A stretch of 64,000 bases of DNA from Nocardioides sp. zg-1308 (GCF_013155375.1 NZ_JABJQY010000002.1:2480001-2544000), one strand, 5' to 3'; shown: positions 15,537-23,949, counted from the stretch's first letter. Notes: a model not told the origin generated them from the letters alone. Numbers and translations: made by a program.

Positions 15537-16939
15537 GCACCACGCCACGCACGACCAGTGACGTCGAGGAGCGGCTGCGGGCCGCGCTGGCGGCGCGCGC
15601 CGACCTCGTCGGGCCCGACGACCTGACCGCGACGGCCCCGGCGCCGGTCGTGCCGCTGCGCTCCCGCTGGGCGTCGCCGTGGGTCCTCGTCGCCGCTGCG
15701 GCTGCCGTCCTGCTGGTGCTCGGCGTGGTCCTCGCCGGACTGCCGTCCCGCCAGCGGTCCGACGACGTCGCGCCGAGCCCCGAGGAGCCGCGCATCGAGC
15801 TGCCCGCCGACGTGGGACGCGAGTGGCAGGCCGACGACCTGTCGTCGGTCGAGCGCCTCGACCTCGACGGTGACGGCACGGACGAGGAGGTCGAGTTCCT
15901 GGCGGAGCCGAGCAAGGACTTCGACGGCCGCACCCGGATCGAGACGACGCTCAGCTCGACGGGGGAGGAGGCGTACGGCATCGTGCAGCTCTCCACCACC
16001 ATCGGCACCGACGCCCTCGACCCGATCGACGCCGACGGGGACGGCGACCAGGAGCTCGTCCTCTACGACGACGACCCGAGCGCCGTCGGCGGCGGCGGGT
16101 ATCCCCTCGTCCTCGACCTGCGCGACGGCCTCCTGGTGCAGGCGGCGGTCGAGGATCCCGACCTGCTGGTCCGCGGCAGCGTGCCGGTGCCGGGGGAGGG
16201 GACCGAGCACTACGATGTCGTGCGCCTCCACGACTACTGGGTCGAGGACGGCCGGCTGTGGTCGGGCCGCTCGCGCAACGCGTACGCCGCCGGAAACATG
16301 ACGCTCCACCGACCCGAGCGCGTCGTGCTCGAGGCCTGGACGTGGGCCCTCGACGACGCGGGCGTCCTGCGCGCGTCGGACCCCACGTGCCGCACGGACG
16401 TCCTCGGCGAGCGCGGGACCTGCGAGCCCGGCGAGGCCGACTCGCTGCCGCGGCTCGGACCCGCCGCGACGGGCACGATCGGCGAGGGGGAGCAGGCCGA
16501 CTACGGCGAGGGCTTCTCCTTCACCGGCGCTGTCGCCGACGGCGCGCTCGTCGCCCGGGTGGGCGACGCGGGCGAGATGCGGCTCGACCTGGCCGTGGAC
16601 GACCCGCTGCTCAACACCCGGCAGCCCACCGGGGTCTTCTACGACGGCGCCTCCTTCGTGGTCACCTCCGCCTCCGACCCCGCGCTGGTCCAGGTCGTGG
16701 TCCAGCGCGGCGACGTCCTGAGGGTGGTGGAGCCGGTCGGCGAGGTCCCGCTGCGCGACGACGGCGACGTCCGGACGTGGCTCACGCGCGACGGTGCGCT
16801 CGTCACCGCGGTGGCGGACGGCGACGCGTGGCGGACGTGGCAGTGGGAGATGGTGTCCGGCACCGAGATCGCCGCACTGCCCACCGGCACCGTCTGCTTC
16901 GACGACGTCGAGGACCCGGCGACCGCGCGCGCCTGCTGA
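15533..16939 (+). CDS. Membrane-anchored protein with calcium-loop repeats, probable anti-sigma partner
   Basis: A 468-residue protein, coupled to the ECF sigma gene by an ATGA overlap. About 45 N-terminal residues (DVEERLRAALAARADL) are cytoplasmic, a single membrane helix covers about 47-70, and the rest is outside. Two Asp-rich loops, DLDGDGTDEEVEF and DADGDGDQELVLY, look like FG-GAP/EF-hand-type calcium sites. Four to five cysteines near 295-315 and at the C-terminus could form disulfides. Topology and position indicate a sensor that holds the sigma factor, but no classical zinc-finger anti-sigma motif is seen. Confidence 0.75.
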   Translation: MSTTPRTTSDVEERLRAALAARADLVGPDDLTATAPAPVVPLRSRWASPWVLVAAAAAVLLVLGVVLAGLPSRQRSDDVAPSPEEPRIELPADVGREWQADDLSSVERLDLDGDGTDEEVEFLAEPSKDFDGRTRIETTLSSTGEEAYGIVQLSTTIGTDALDPIDADGDGDQELVLYDDDPSAVGGGGYPLVLDLRDGLLVQAAVEDPDLLVRGSVPVPGEGTEHYDVVRLHDYWVEDGRLWSGRSRNAYAAGNMTLHRPERVVLEAWTWALDDAGVLRASDPTCRTDVLGERGTCEPGEADSLPRLGPAATGTIGEGEQADYGEGFSFTGAVADGALVARVGDAGEMRLDLAVDDPLLNTRQPTGVFYDGASFVVTSASDPALVQVVVQRGDVLRVVEPVGEVPLRDDGDVRTWLTRDGALVTAVADGDAWRTWQWEMVSGTEIAALPTGTVCFDDVEDPATARAC

Positions 16940-16962
16940 GGGCCTGCTCAGGCTCCAGGCGC

Positions 16963-17442
16963 TCAGAAGGGCTTGGCGAACGCGATCAGGTCGACGCCCG
17001 GCATCGGGGACCAGTCACGCTGCGGGTCGCGGACGTAGCCGAGCCGGGCGTAGACGCGGTGGGCGGCGACCATGGTGGCGAGGGAGGACAGCGCCATGCC
17101 CGTCGCGCCGTGGAGCCGGGCCCGCTCCTCGCAGAGGGTGGCGAGGGCCGTGCCGGCGCCCGCACCCTGGGCTGCCGGGTCGACCGCCAGCATCCGGAAC
17201 TCGCCCTCGTCGCTGCGACCGATCTCGCGCCACGGCGACCCCGGTGGGCAGAAGGTGACGTTGCCGAGGAGCCGGTCGCCGTCGACCGCCACCCAGACCT
17301 CGGCCTCGGCGTCGCGCCGGGCGACGTCGTGCAGCCGCGCGCGGTAGTCGTCCTCGGCGCCGGTGAGGAACGGCTCGTAGGCGGCCACGCACACGTCCCC
17401 GGCCGCGGCGTGCTCGCCGGGCCGGATGCGACGCAGCTCCAC
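16963..17442 (-). CDS. GNAT-family N-acetyltransferase
   Basis: A 159-residue acetyl-CoA-dependent transferase. The core motif is FRMLAVDPAAQGAGAGTALATLCEERA, with the Q/R-x-x-G-x-G/A loop that binds acetyl-CoA; motif B is VYARLGYVRDPQRDW. The substrate cannot be read from sequence. It lies one base downstream of the TPP-enzyme gene stop region in the same direction, so the two are likely cotranscribed. Confidence 0.9.
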   Translation of the reverse strand: MELRRIRPGEHAAAGDVCVAAYEPFLTGAEDDYRARLHDVARRDAEAEVWVAVDGDRLLGNVTFCPPGSPWREIGRSDEGEFRMLAVDPAAQGAGAGTALATLCEERARLHGATGMALSSLATMVAAHRVYARLGYVRDPQRDWSPMPGVDLIAFAKPF

Positions 17443-17443
17443 C

Positions 17444-19123
17444 TCAGATGCCGAAGGTGGAGCGGGGATAGGCCGCCTCGACGTCGGTGATCACGTTGAC
17501 CAGGTAGGGGACGCCGGCGGCATAGGCGCGGTCGAGGGCCGGCCCGATCTCCTTCGGGTCCGAGACCGTCTCGCCGGCACCCCCCAGCGCCTTCACCACG
17601 TCGTCGTACGGCGTGCGCTGCCCGAGGTCGGCCGCGACGTCGTAGCCGTAGAGCATCTGCATCGGGCCCTTCTCCAGGCCCCAGGCGGAGTTGTTGCCCA
17701 TGACCATGACGACCGGCAGGTCGTGGCGGACCAGCGTGTCGACGTCCATCAGCGAGAAGCCGGCGGCACCGTCGCCCAGCAGGAGGGTGACCTGCGCGCT
17801 CGGCCGGGCGATGCGAGCGGCGATCGCGGCACCGAGTCCCGCGCCGAGGCACCCGTAGGGACCGGGGTCGAGCCAGCCGCCGGGCCGCTTGGGCTCGACG
17901 TACTTGCCGGCGAACGACACGAAGTCGCCGCCGTCGCCGATGACGACCGAGTCGTCCTCGAGGCGGGGCACCAGCTCGCCGTAGATGCGGGCGGGGTGGA
18001 TCGGGTCGGCCTCGGCGGTGAGCAGCTGGGCGTCGCGCTCGGCGGCGGCGCGGACCTGGTCGGCGAGCTGGTCGGACCACGCCGACCAGTCGGGCTTGTC
18101 GCCGCGCTCGATGGCGGCCTGGAGGCCGTCGAGGACCGTGGTGAGGTCGCCGGAGACGGACGCGGCGAGCTCGGCGTGGCCGGAGACCTGGCCGGGGGAG
18201 TCGGCGACGTGCACGACGCGGGCGAACTCGCCCTGCGGGTTCTTGTCGGGGCCGCCGAAGAGGCCGTAGCCGAGCCGGAAGTCGAGCGGCGTCCCGACCA
18301 CGACCACCAGGTCGGCGCCGGACAGCGCGGCACCGCGCGCCTTGGTGACCAGGCTGCGGTGGCCGCCGGGGATGACGCCGCGACCCATGCCGTTGGTGAG
18401 CGTCGGGATGCCGAGGTCCTCCACGAAGCGCAGCGCCGCGCTCTCGGCGTGGTCGGCCCACACGTCTGTGCCCAGGATCAGCACCGGCCGCTGCGCCTGC
18501 GCGAGCAGCCGGGCGACGGCGTTGATCGCGTCGGCGTCGGGCTCGACGCGGGTGCCCTCGCCCGTCGCGGCCGAGCCGGAGGCCGAGTTGAAGAACTCGT
18601 CCATCGGTACGTCGACGAAGACCGGCCCGCGGTGGCTGGAGCGGGCGAGCGTGAACGCGTCGTCCATGCCGGCGGCGACCTCGCCGGCCGTCATGAGCGT
18701 CCTCGCCGCCTTGGCGACGGGCGCGATGATCGGCGGCTGGTCGAGCTCCTGCAGCGAGCCGGTGCCCCAGCGGTTCTGCGGCGCGCGGCCGCCGACGACG
18801 ACCATCGGGGACCCGGCGAACTGCGCCTGGGCGATCGCGCTGATGCCGTTGGTGACGCCCGGCCCGGCGGTGAGCACGGCGAGGCCGGGGACGCGGGTGA
18901 GCTTGCCGGTGGCCTCGGCGGCGAACGCAGCGGTCTGCTCGTGGCGCACGTCGAGCAGGCGCATCGGCGGGCCCTGCCCCTCCTGCTGCGTCTTCACGGC
19001 GCCGTCGTACATGGGGAACACGTGGGCGCCGGAGAGGGTGAACATCGTCTCGACGCCGTGGGCCCGCGCGACGTGGACGGCCAGCTCGCCGCTGTGGCCG
19101 GAGATCTCGTTGGTCTCGCTCAT
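17444..19123 (-). CDS. Acetolactate-synthase-like thiamine-pyrophosphate enzyme
   Basis: A 559-residue TPP enzyme. The N-terminal Pyr domain has the activating Glu in RHEQTAAFAAEA; the central domain (about 200-330) is of the TPP_M type; the C-terminal PP domain carries GDGGDFVSF and GDGAAGFSLMDVDTLVRHDLPVVMVMGNN, the GDG...NN cofactor motif. It most resembles the IlvG/IlvB-like catalytic chains that stand alone without the small regulatory subunit. Acetolactate synthesis is possible, but oxalyl-CoA decarboxylase-like or benzaldehyde-lyase-like chemistry cannot be ruled out. It groups with GNAT and DUF2785 genes rather than with ilvN/ilvC. Confidence 0.82.
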   Translation of the reverse strand: MSETNEISGHSGELAVHVARAHGVETMFTLSGAHVFPMYDGAVKTQQEGQGPPMRLLDVRHEQTAAFAAEATGKLTRVPGLAVLTAGPGVTNGISAIAQAQFAGSPMVVVGGRAPQNRWGTGSLQELDQPPIIAPVAKAARTLMTAGEVAAGMDDAFTLARSSHRGPVFVDVPMDEFFNSASGSAATGEGTRVEPDADAINAVARLLAQAQRPVLILGTDVWADHAESAALRFVEDLGIPTLTNGMGRGVIPGGHRSLVTKARGAALSGADLVVVVGTPLDFRLGYGLFGGPDKNPQGEFARVVHVADSPGQVSGHAELAASVSGDLTTVLDGLQAAIERGDKPDWSAWSDQLADQVRAAAERDAQLLTAEADPIHPARIYGELVPRLEDDSVVIGDGGDFVSFAGKYVEPKRPGGWLDPGPYGCLGAGLGAAIAARIARPSAQVTLLLGDGAAGFSLMDVDTLVRHDLPVVMVMGNNSAWGLEKGPMQMLYGYDVAADLGQRTPYDDVVKALGGAGETVSDPKEIGPALDRAYAAGVPYLVNVITDVEAAYPRSTFGI

Positions 19124-19132
19124 GCCCGCAGG

Positions 19133-19987
19133 TTAGCCGTTGTCTACTCGCAGGTAGGGGGCGTTGGTCATCCGGAGCGCCTCGATCACGACCAGCAGCA
19201 GGTCGGGGCGCACGGTGGGCGGGTCCGGGGCCAGCGACAGCTGCACGAACAGCGCCCGGAGGAGCCCCTGCGGACCGGCGGTCGGGGCGAACGGGTCGTG
19301 GTCGACCGGGCCGCCGAACGGGTTGGCCGCCGCGCCGATGCGGTGCACCCACGGCTCGAGGACGTCGGTGGCGAGGGTGTTGCGACGGAGGATGCGCAGC
19401 GCTGCGTGGGCGATCCGGTCGGGCTCGCCGGCGGCGAGCGGGGCCTCGGCCGGCTGCTGGAGGAGCCGCTCGGCGAGGATGTCGAGCAGGAGCGCGTGCT
19501 CGGGACCGGCCAGGTGCGGCGACTCGCCGAGCGCGCCGATCGTGTCGGCGCCGTGGGCGATCGCGTGCGCCCAGCCCTTGCCCAGCACGAAGCCGCGGGT
19601 GTCCTGCTCGGTGAGGAACCAGGTGGCGATGCGGTCGCCCCACTCCATCACCTTGGCGGCGGGCAGCAGGTGCTGCTCGTTGTCGCGCTCGAGGCACTCG
19701 GCCAGGACCAGCGCGCTGAAGCTGCGGCGGAACACCGTGTCGGTGCCCGACTCGCCCTGCCCCACGGCGAGCCCGGCGACCATGCCGTCACCGAGGCCGG
19801 TGAGCAGGTCGTCGTAGACGCCGCGGTCGATCCACGTCGCCAGCGCGGGGTAGGCGGTGCCGTCTCGGACCTCGGGGCTGGTCGAGCCGAGCATCGTGGT
19901 GAGCTCGGCGGTGAGGTCGTCGAGGGGGCGGTCGCCGGGGACCTCGAACCCGGTGGCCTGCACCTGGTCCCAGTAGCCGATCGACAT
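19133..19987 (-). CDS. DUF2785 protein
   Basis: A 284-residue soluble, mostly helical protein. The conserved pattern TEQDTRGFVLGKGWAHAIAHGAD with flanking acidic and tryptophan residues is that of DUF2785, a family of unknown function. It ends nine bases before the TPP-enzyme start, so an operon DUF2785-TPP enzyme-GNAT is likely. The ATG at 19987 has AGGATGG close upstream. It is divergent from pdtaS with only 46 bases between the two starts. Confidence 0.8.
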   Translation of the reverse strand: MSIGYWDQVQATGFEVPGDRPLDDLTAELTTMLGSTSPEVRDGTAYPALATWIDRGVYDDLLTGLGDGMVAGLAVGQGESGTDTVFRRSFSALVLAECLERDNEQHLLPAAKVMEWGDRIATWFLTEQDTRGFVLGKGWAHAIAHGADTIGALGESPHLAGPEHALLLDILAERLLQQPAEAPLAAGEPDRIAHAALRILRRNTLATDVLEPWVHRIGAAANPFGGPVDHDPFAPTAGPQGLLRALFVQLSLAPDPPTVRPDLLLVVIEALRMTNAPYLRVDNG

Positions 19988-20021
19988 GGCTCCATCCTGC
20001 CAGTCGCCCCCGACCCCGCCA

Positions 20022-20027
20022 TAGGCT
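20022..20027 (+). promoter_or_regulatory. -10 box of leaderless pdtaS promoter
   Basis: TAGGCT six bases before the GTG at 20034, identical in sequence and spacing to that of argS. Confidence 0.5.
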
Positions 20028-20033
20028 GGTCCG

Positions 20034-21518
20034 GTGCCCTCCCTCCACGAGCTCGTGCGAGCCCACACCGACCTCGTCGAGGACGACGTCACGTGGCTGC
20101 AGCGGCTCATGGCGGACTGGCAGATCCTCGCCGACCTCTCCTTCGCCGACCTCGTGCTGTGGCTGCCGGACCGCGAGGACAAGGGCTACTGGGCCGGCGG
20201 GCAGATGCGGCCCACCACCGGGCCGACGGCCCTCGTCGACGACGTGCTGGGGACCTTCATCCCCACCGGGCGCCGCCGGATGCTCGACGAGGCCTTCGCC
20301 ACCGGGCGGCTCGTGCGCGAGGGCGACCCCGAGTGGCGCGACGACGTGCCGGTGCGGGTGGAGGTCATCCCGGTGCGCCGCGCCGGCCGGGTGATCGCCA
20401 CCATCGCCCGCAACACCAACCTGCTCGGCGTACGCACGCCCAGCCGCCTCGAGCTCAGCTACCTCCAGACGGCGGCCGACCTGACCCAGATGATCGCCGC
20501 GGGCCACTTCCCGCTGCCGGGCCAGCGCAGCGACCACGCCGACTCGCCGCGGGTGGGCGACGGGTTCGTGCGGCTCGACCCCGCGGGCAGGGTCGTCTAC
20601 GCCAGCCCCAACGGGCTCTCGGCCTACCGCCGCCTCGGGCTCCACGGCGACCTGACCGGCCTGGTGCTGACCGACCTCACCCGCGACCTCGTCCCGGCCC
20701 GCAAGCGGCTCGACGAGGAGACGCTGAGCGCCGTCCTCGGGGGACGCGACGGCCGGGCGACCGAGGTCGGCACCGACGAGGTCACCCTCATCGTGCGCAG
20801 CATCCCGCTGCGTCCCCAGGGGGACCGCAGCGGAGCCCTGCTGCTGGTGCGCGACGTGACCGAGCTGCGCAGCCGCGACCGTGAGCTCGTCACCAAGGAC
20901 GTCACCATCCGCGAGATCCACCACCGGGTGAAGAACAACCTGCAGACCGTGGCCGCGCTGCTGCGCCTGCAGGCGCGGCGCACGCAGGCCGAGGACGCGA
21001 AGGCGGCCCTCGAGGAGGCCGTACGCCGGGTGGGGTCCATCGCGATCGTCCACGAGACGCTCAGCCAGGCGGTCGAGGAGACCGTCGACTTCGACGAGAT
21101 CGCCGACCGACTCGGCGCGATGGTGGTCGACGTGAGCGGGGTGGAGGTCCCGGTGCGGGTGGTGCGCGAGGGGTCGTTCGGCAAGCTGCCCTCGGGGGCT
21201 GCGACGCCGCTCGCCATGGTGCTCACCGAGGTCCTGCAGAACGCGGTCGAGCACGGCTACACCGGCGCCTCGCACGCTGACGGATCCGGGCCGGCCGCCG
21301 GCCGCGTCGTGGTCACCGCGCGCCGCATCGTGGGGCGGCTGCACATGGTCGTCGAGGACGACGGCCGAGGCCTGCCCGGCGGGTTCGACCTCGACACCTC
21401 GACGCAGCTGGGGCTGTCCATCGTGCGCACGCTCGTCGAGTCGGAGCTGGGCGGCGTGCTGGAGATCGGCCCGGGGAGCCGCGGCACGCGGGTGCAGGCG
21501 GACCTGCCCGTCGAGTGA
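20034..21518 (+). CDS. pdtaS: PdtaS-type sensor histidine kinase
   Basis: A 494-residue soluble histidine kinase without membrane segments. Residues 10-150 form a GAF-like domain, about 175-280 a PAS-like domain (GFVRLDPAGRVVYASPNG), then the HisKA_2 box REIHHRVKNNLQTVAALLRLQ with phosphoacceptor His296/297. The HATPase part has N-box EVLQNAVEHGY and G1 VVEDDGRGLPGG. In mycobacteria PdtaS phosphorylates the RNA-binding antiterminator PdtaR; its neighbour there is also whiB1, as here. The pdtaR gene is not in this window. Confidence 0.92.
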   Translation: MPSLHELVRAHTDLVEDDVTWLQRLMADWQILADLSFADLVLWLPDREDKGYWAGGQMRPTTGPTALVDDVLGTFIPTGRRRMLDEAFATGRLVREGDPEWRDDVPVRVEVIPVRRAGRVIATIARNTNLLGVRTPSRLELSYLQTAADLTQMIAAGHFPLPGQRSDHADSPRVGDGFVRLDPAGRVVYASPNGLSAYRRLGLHGDLTGLVLTDLTRDLVPARKRLDEETLSAVLGGRDGRATEVGTDEVTLIVRSIPLRPQGDRSGALLLVRDVTELRSRDRELVTKDVTIREIHHRVKNNLQTVAALLRLQARRTQAEDAKAALEEAVRRVGSIAIVHETLSQAVEETVDFDEIADRLGAMVVDVSGVEVPVRVVREGSFGKLPSGAATPLAMVLTEVLQNAVEHGYTGASHADGSGPAAGRVVVTARRIVGRLHMVVEDDGRGLPGGFDLDTSTQLGLSIVRTLVESELGGVLEIGPGSRGTRVQADLPVE

Positions 21519-21568
21519 GCCGGAGGGTCGAGCGGGAGCGGGGCCGGAACCGGCCGACCCGCCCGGGA

Positions 21569-21820
21569 TCAGGCGGTGCGGATGCGGGCGCGGGCGTTGC
21601 GGCGCTTGAGTGCGCGCCGCTCGTCCTCGCTCAGGCCTCCCCAGACCCCGTGGTCCTGCCCGGCCTCGAGGGCCCACGCGAGGCACTGCTCGCGCACCTC
21701 GCAGCGACGGCACACCTGCTTGGCCTCCTCGATCTGGAGGATGGCCGGTCCGGTGTTGCCGATCGGGAAGAACAGCTCAGGGTCCTCGTCGAGGCATGCA
21801 GAGCGACTGCGCCAATCCAT
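21569..21820 (-). CDS. whiB1: WhiB1-type iron-sulfur transcriptional regulator
   Basis: An 83-residue Wbl protein that carries a nitric-oxide-sensitive [4Fe-4S] cluster and binds the housekeeping sigma factor. Cys9, Cys37, Cys40 and Cys46 sit at the same positions as in M. tuberculosis WhiB1. The turn GVWGGLSEDERR and the basic tail LKRRNARARIRT follow. I chose the ATG at 21820 because the start MDWR is standard; the upstream open frame lacks family similarity. It is convergent with pdtaS and divergent from a membrane protein gene. Confidence 0.95.
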   Translation of the reverse strand: MDWRSRSACLDEDPELFFPIGNTGPAILQIEEAKQVCRRCEVREQCLAWALEAGQDHGVWGGLSEDERRALKRRNARARIRTA

Positions 21821-21918
21821 GAGTGGGGAATTCCCTCTTTCCAAGTCACAGGCAGTTGCTGTTGTCGGACATTCAGCTGAGCCCGGGCGCGAGAAGCGCA
21901 GCGACAAGACTCGCAACC

Positions 21919-21932
21919 TTTGAACGTTCACA
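21919..21932. promoter_or_regulatory. Palindrome TTTGAACGTTCACA between whiB1 and the membrane protein gene
   Basis: The core TGAACGTTCA (21921-21930) is a perfect 10-bp palindrome. Read on the minus strand, TGTGAACGTTCAAA keeps one half (TGTGA) of a CRP-family site. It lies about 100 bases before whiB1 and 33 bases before the divergent -10 box. Confidence 0.35.
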
Positions 21933-21964
21933 CAACCCCATCAGGTGGTCGTGTCCGTCACAAC

Positions 21965-21970
21965 TACAGT
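21965..21970 (+). promoter_or_regulatory. -10 box of leaderless membrane-protein promoter
   Basis: TACAGT six bases before the GTG at 21977. Confidence 0.45.
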
Positions 21971-21976
21971 TGCGCA

Positions 21977-22408
21977 GTGCCCGTTACCTCGTCCGGTATA
22001 CCCGATGGCCGACCCGATGGTGCGGAGCCCGTCCCACCGCCGCCGCTCGTGGTGGCCGCGTCCCTCGTCGCGGTGGAGTCCCTCCTCCTGGCCGGACTGG
22101 GGGCCCTCGAGCTGGCCAACCTCCGCGCGATCCGGCTCACCATGGGCGTCACCACGGCGATCTTCTTCCTCGCCGCGGCGGCCGGACTGGCCTTCTGCGC
22201 CTGGTCGCTGCGACGCGTACGCCGCTGGGCGCGCGGCCCCGTGGTGATGGCCCAGCTCATCCAGCTCGGGATCGCGTGGAACCTGCGCGACGGCTCGACC
22301 CGGGCGCTGGCCGTCGGGCTGGCGATCGCGGCGGTGGTGGTCATCGCCGGTCTGCTGCACCCGGCCACGACCGCGGTCCTCGAGGAGGACGCGCGGATGC
22401 CGGACTGA
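21977..22408 (+). CDS. Small four-helix membrane protein
   Basis: A 143-residue integral membrane protein with four hydrophobic helices (about residues 20-45, 52-75, 85-100 and 105-128). No catalytic motif is visible. A similar small membrane gene lies near whiB1-pdtaS in mycobacteria (from memory), so it may be a conserved neighbour. The GTG at 21977 is chosen because TACAGT precedes it by six bases; an upstream ATG at 21920 would place the promoter inside the gene. Confidence 0.7.
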   Translation: MPVTSSGIPDGRPDGAEPVPPPPLVVAASLVAVESLLLAGLGALELANLRAIRLTMGVTTAIFFLAAAAGLAFCAWSLRRVRRWARGPVVMAQLIQLGIAWNLRDGSTRALAVGLAIAAVVVIAGLLHPATTAVLEEDARMPD

Positions 22409-22465
22409 CCGGCCGCGGGCGGGTGTCGGCGGCCCGGCCCGGCCGGCCCGATGGGCCCGCTCGGC

Positions 22466-23302
22466 TCAGTCGGCCTCGAGCGAGGTGCGCAGCTGGGCCA
22501 GCGTGCGGGTCAGCAGGCGCGACACGTGCATCTGGGAGACGCCGATCTCCTCGGCGATCTGCGACTGCGTCATGTTCTTGAAGAAGCGCAGCAGGAGGAT
22601 CCGCTTCTCACGCTCCCCGAGCCCCTCGAGCAGCGGCTTGATGGACTCGCGGATCTCGACGTGCTCGATGTTGGCGTCCTCCACGCCGAGGCTCGCGAGC
22701 ATCGCCGGGGGACCGTCGTCGCTGTCGTCGGAGGCGTCGAGGGAGAGCGTCGCGTAGGCGTGCGAGGACTCGATGCCCTCCATGATCTCCTCCACCGTGC
22801 AGCCGATGACCTCGGCGAGCTCGCGGGGGGTGGGGGAGCGGCCGAGCTTCTGCGTCAGCTCCCCGGTCGCGCCCCCGATCTGCATGCGCAGCTCCTGGAG
22901 CCGGCGCGGCACCCGGATCGCCCACCCCTTGTCGCGGAAGTGGCGCTTGATCTCGCCGATGACCGTCGGCGTCGCGTAGGTCGAGAACTCGACCCCCCGG
23001 TCGGTCTCGAAGCGGTCGACGGCCTTGATCAGGCCGATGGTGCCGACCTGCACCAGGTCCTCGAACGGCTCCCCGCGGTTGCGGAAGCGGCGCGCGCAGT
23101 GCTCGACCAGCGAGAGGTGCAGGTGCACCAGGTCGTCGCGCGCGACCGAGCGCTCGGCGTCGCCGGCGTCGGCGTCACGCAGCACCGCGAACAGCTCGGC
23201 GCTGCGCGCGCGTACGTGATCCAGACCGCTGAGCACGACGTCCTCGTCGATCTCGCGGTCGACGGCAGCCTCGACTGCCTCGTCCCCCGTGTCTGTGCTC
23301 AT
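22466..23302 (-). CDS. sigF: SigB/SigF-family stress sigma factor
   Basis: A 278-residue alternative sigma factor of the SigB/F/G group. Region 2 (EDLVQVGTIGLIKAVDRFETDRGVEFSTYA), region 3 (RDKGWAIRVPRRLQELRMQI) and region 4 (LGEREKRILLLRFFKNMTQSQIAEEIGVSQMHVSRLL) are intact. Group members run general stress or sporulation programmes. The ATG at 23302 begins one base after the anti-sigma gene's stop; a GTG five codons upstream would overlap it. It is cotranscribed with rsbW, the usual order in actinobacteria. Confidence 0.93.
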   Translation of the reverse strand: MSTDTGDEAVEAAVDREIDEDVVLSGLDHVRARSAELFAVLRDADAGDAERSVARDDLVHLHLSLVEHCARRFRNRGEPFEDLVQVGTIGLIKAVDRFETDRGVEFSTYATPTVIGEIKRHFRDKGWAIRVPRRLQELRMQIGGATGELTQKLGRSPTPRELAEVIGCTVEEIMEGIESSHAYATLSLDASDDSDDGPPAMLASLGVEDANIEHVEIRESIKPLLEGLGEREKRILLLRFFKNMTQSQIAEEIGVSQMHVSRLLTRTLAQLRTSLEAD

Positions 23303-23303
23303 G

Positions 23304-23720
23304 TCAGAGCTCGGCACCCGTCATTCCCGCAGTGATCGTCGAGGCGACCGTGAAGCGGACCCTGAAGCGTCCGGCCTCCGATCCCGCCGACGCGTCCTGC
23401 GCCATCGTGTCGAGCACCTGCCAGGCGAAGCTCTCGGTGTCGAGCGGAGGGTCGTCGCGCGCCTCCGTCTCGAGCACGACGGTCATCGACCCACGCCCGA
23501 AGACGAACTGCGCCACGAGATCGGTCCCCGGGTCGGCGGCCGGGATCGCCAGGGCCGTCGCCTCTCCGATCGCGATGCGCAGGTCCTCGATGTCGTCGAT
23601 GGTGAAGTCCAGCCGCGCCGCGAGCCCGGCTGCCGTCGTGCGGACGATCGTCGCGTAGGCACCCTCGGCCGGAAGTCGGAGCTCGACGTCGGCGCGAGAG
23701 CCCCCCGTGTGATCTGCCAT
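23304..23720 (-). CDS. rsbW: Anti-sigma-F factor (RsbW/UsfX-type ATP-binding protein)
   Basis: A 138-residue GHKL-type anti-sigma factor placed directly before sigF. The fold order fits (VELRLPAEGAYATIVRTTAAGLAARL, IDDIEDLRIAIGEATALAI), but the N-box Asn is absent (GEATALAIPA) and no clear G-box glycine pair is seen. Mycobacterial UsfX is similarly divergent. It probably binds SigF; whether it hydrolyses ATP is doubtful. No anti-anti-sigma gene is adjacent. Confidence 0.85.
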   Translation of the reverse strand: MADHTGGSRADVELRLPAEGAYATIVRTTAAGLAARLDFTIDDIEDLRIAIGEATALAIPAADPGTDLVAQFVFGRGSMTVVLETEARDDPPLDTESFAWQVLDTMAQDASAGSEAGRFRVRFTVASTITAGMTGAEL

Positions 23721-23831
23721 CTGCGTCCATGTCCCGTCGTCGAGCGGATCTGCTGGCCCACACAGTAACCGGGCCCGGCCTCCACGATGCGTGGCGACCG
23801 GGCCCGGTGGGCTCGTGCGGAGACGGAAGGG

Positions 23832-23943
23832 GCGGAGCAGCGAACTGCTGGGAAGAAGGCCTCAGCGGCCCCCGCTCCGCGGTATTGAGAAGCGGAGCAG
23901 CAAGCTGCTGGGAAGAAGGCCTCAGCGGCCCCCGCTCCGCGGT
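23832..23943. repeat. Two 52-bp direct copies (60-bp period) able to form hairpins, next to sodN
   Basis: Copies at 23832-23883 and 23892-23943 differ at two positions. Each begins GCGGAGCAGC and ends GCTCCGCGGT, so each can fold on itself. Each also holds GAAGAAGGCCTCAGCGG, nearly the sequence of the last codons of sodN (minus strand, GAAGAAGGCCTGAGCGG) in the opposite orientation. In a sodN transcript this would give long competing stems, so a terminator or stabiliser role is likely. Confidence 0.8.
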
Positions 23944-23949
23944 GTCCGC

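Noticed and set aside
16986..19697. About 900-codon frame spanning the GNAT, TPP-enzyme and DUF2785 genes in another frame
   Set aside because: Frame shadow; each of the three genes has a complete family-matching frame.
20034..21518. Phytochrome or light sensor
   Set aside because: No chromophore cysteine or PHY domain; the GAF-PAS-HisKA_2 layout fits PdtaS.
21921..21930. LexA/SOS box
   Set aside because: Actinobacterial LexA boxes need GAAC-N4-GTTC; here GAAC and GTTC are adjacent with no gap.
23832..23943. Insertion-sequence ends or CRISPR repeats
   Set aside because: Only two copies, no spacer diversity, no transposase, and a clear relation to the sodN end.
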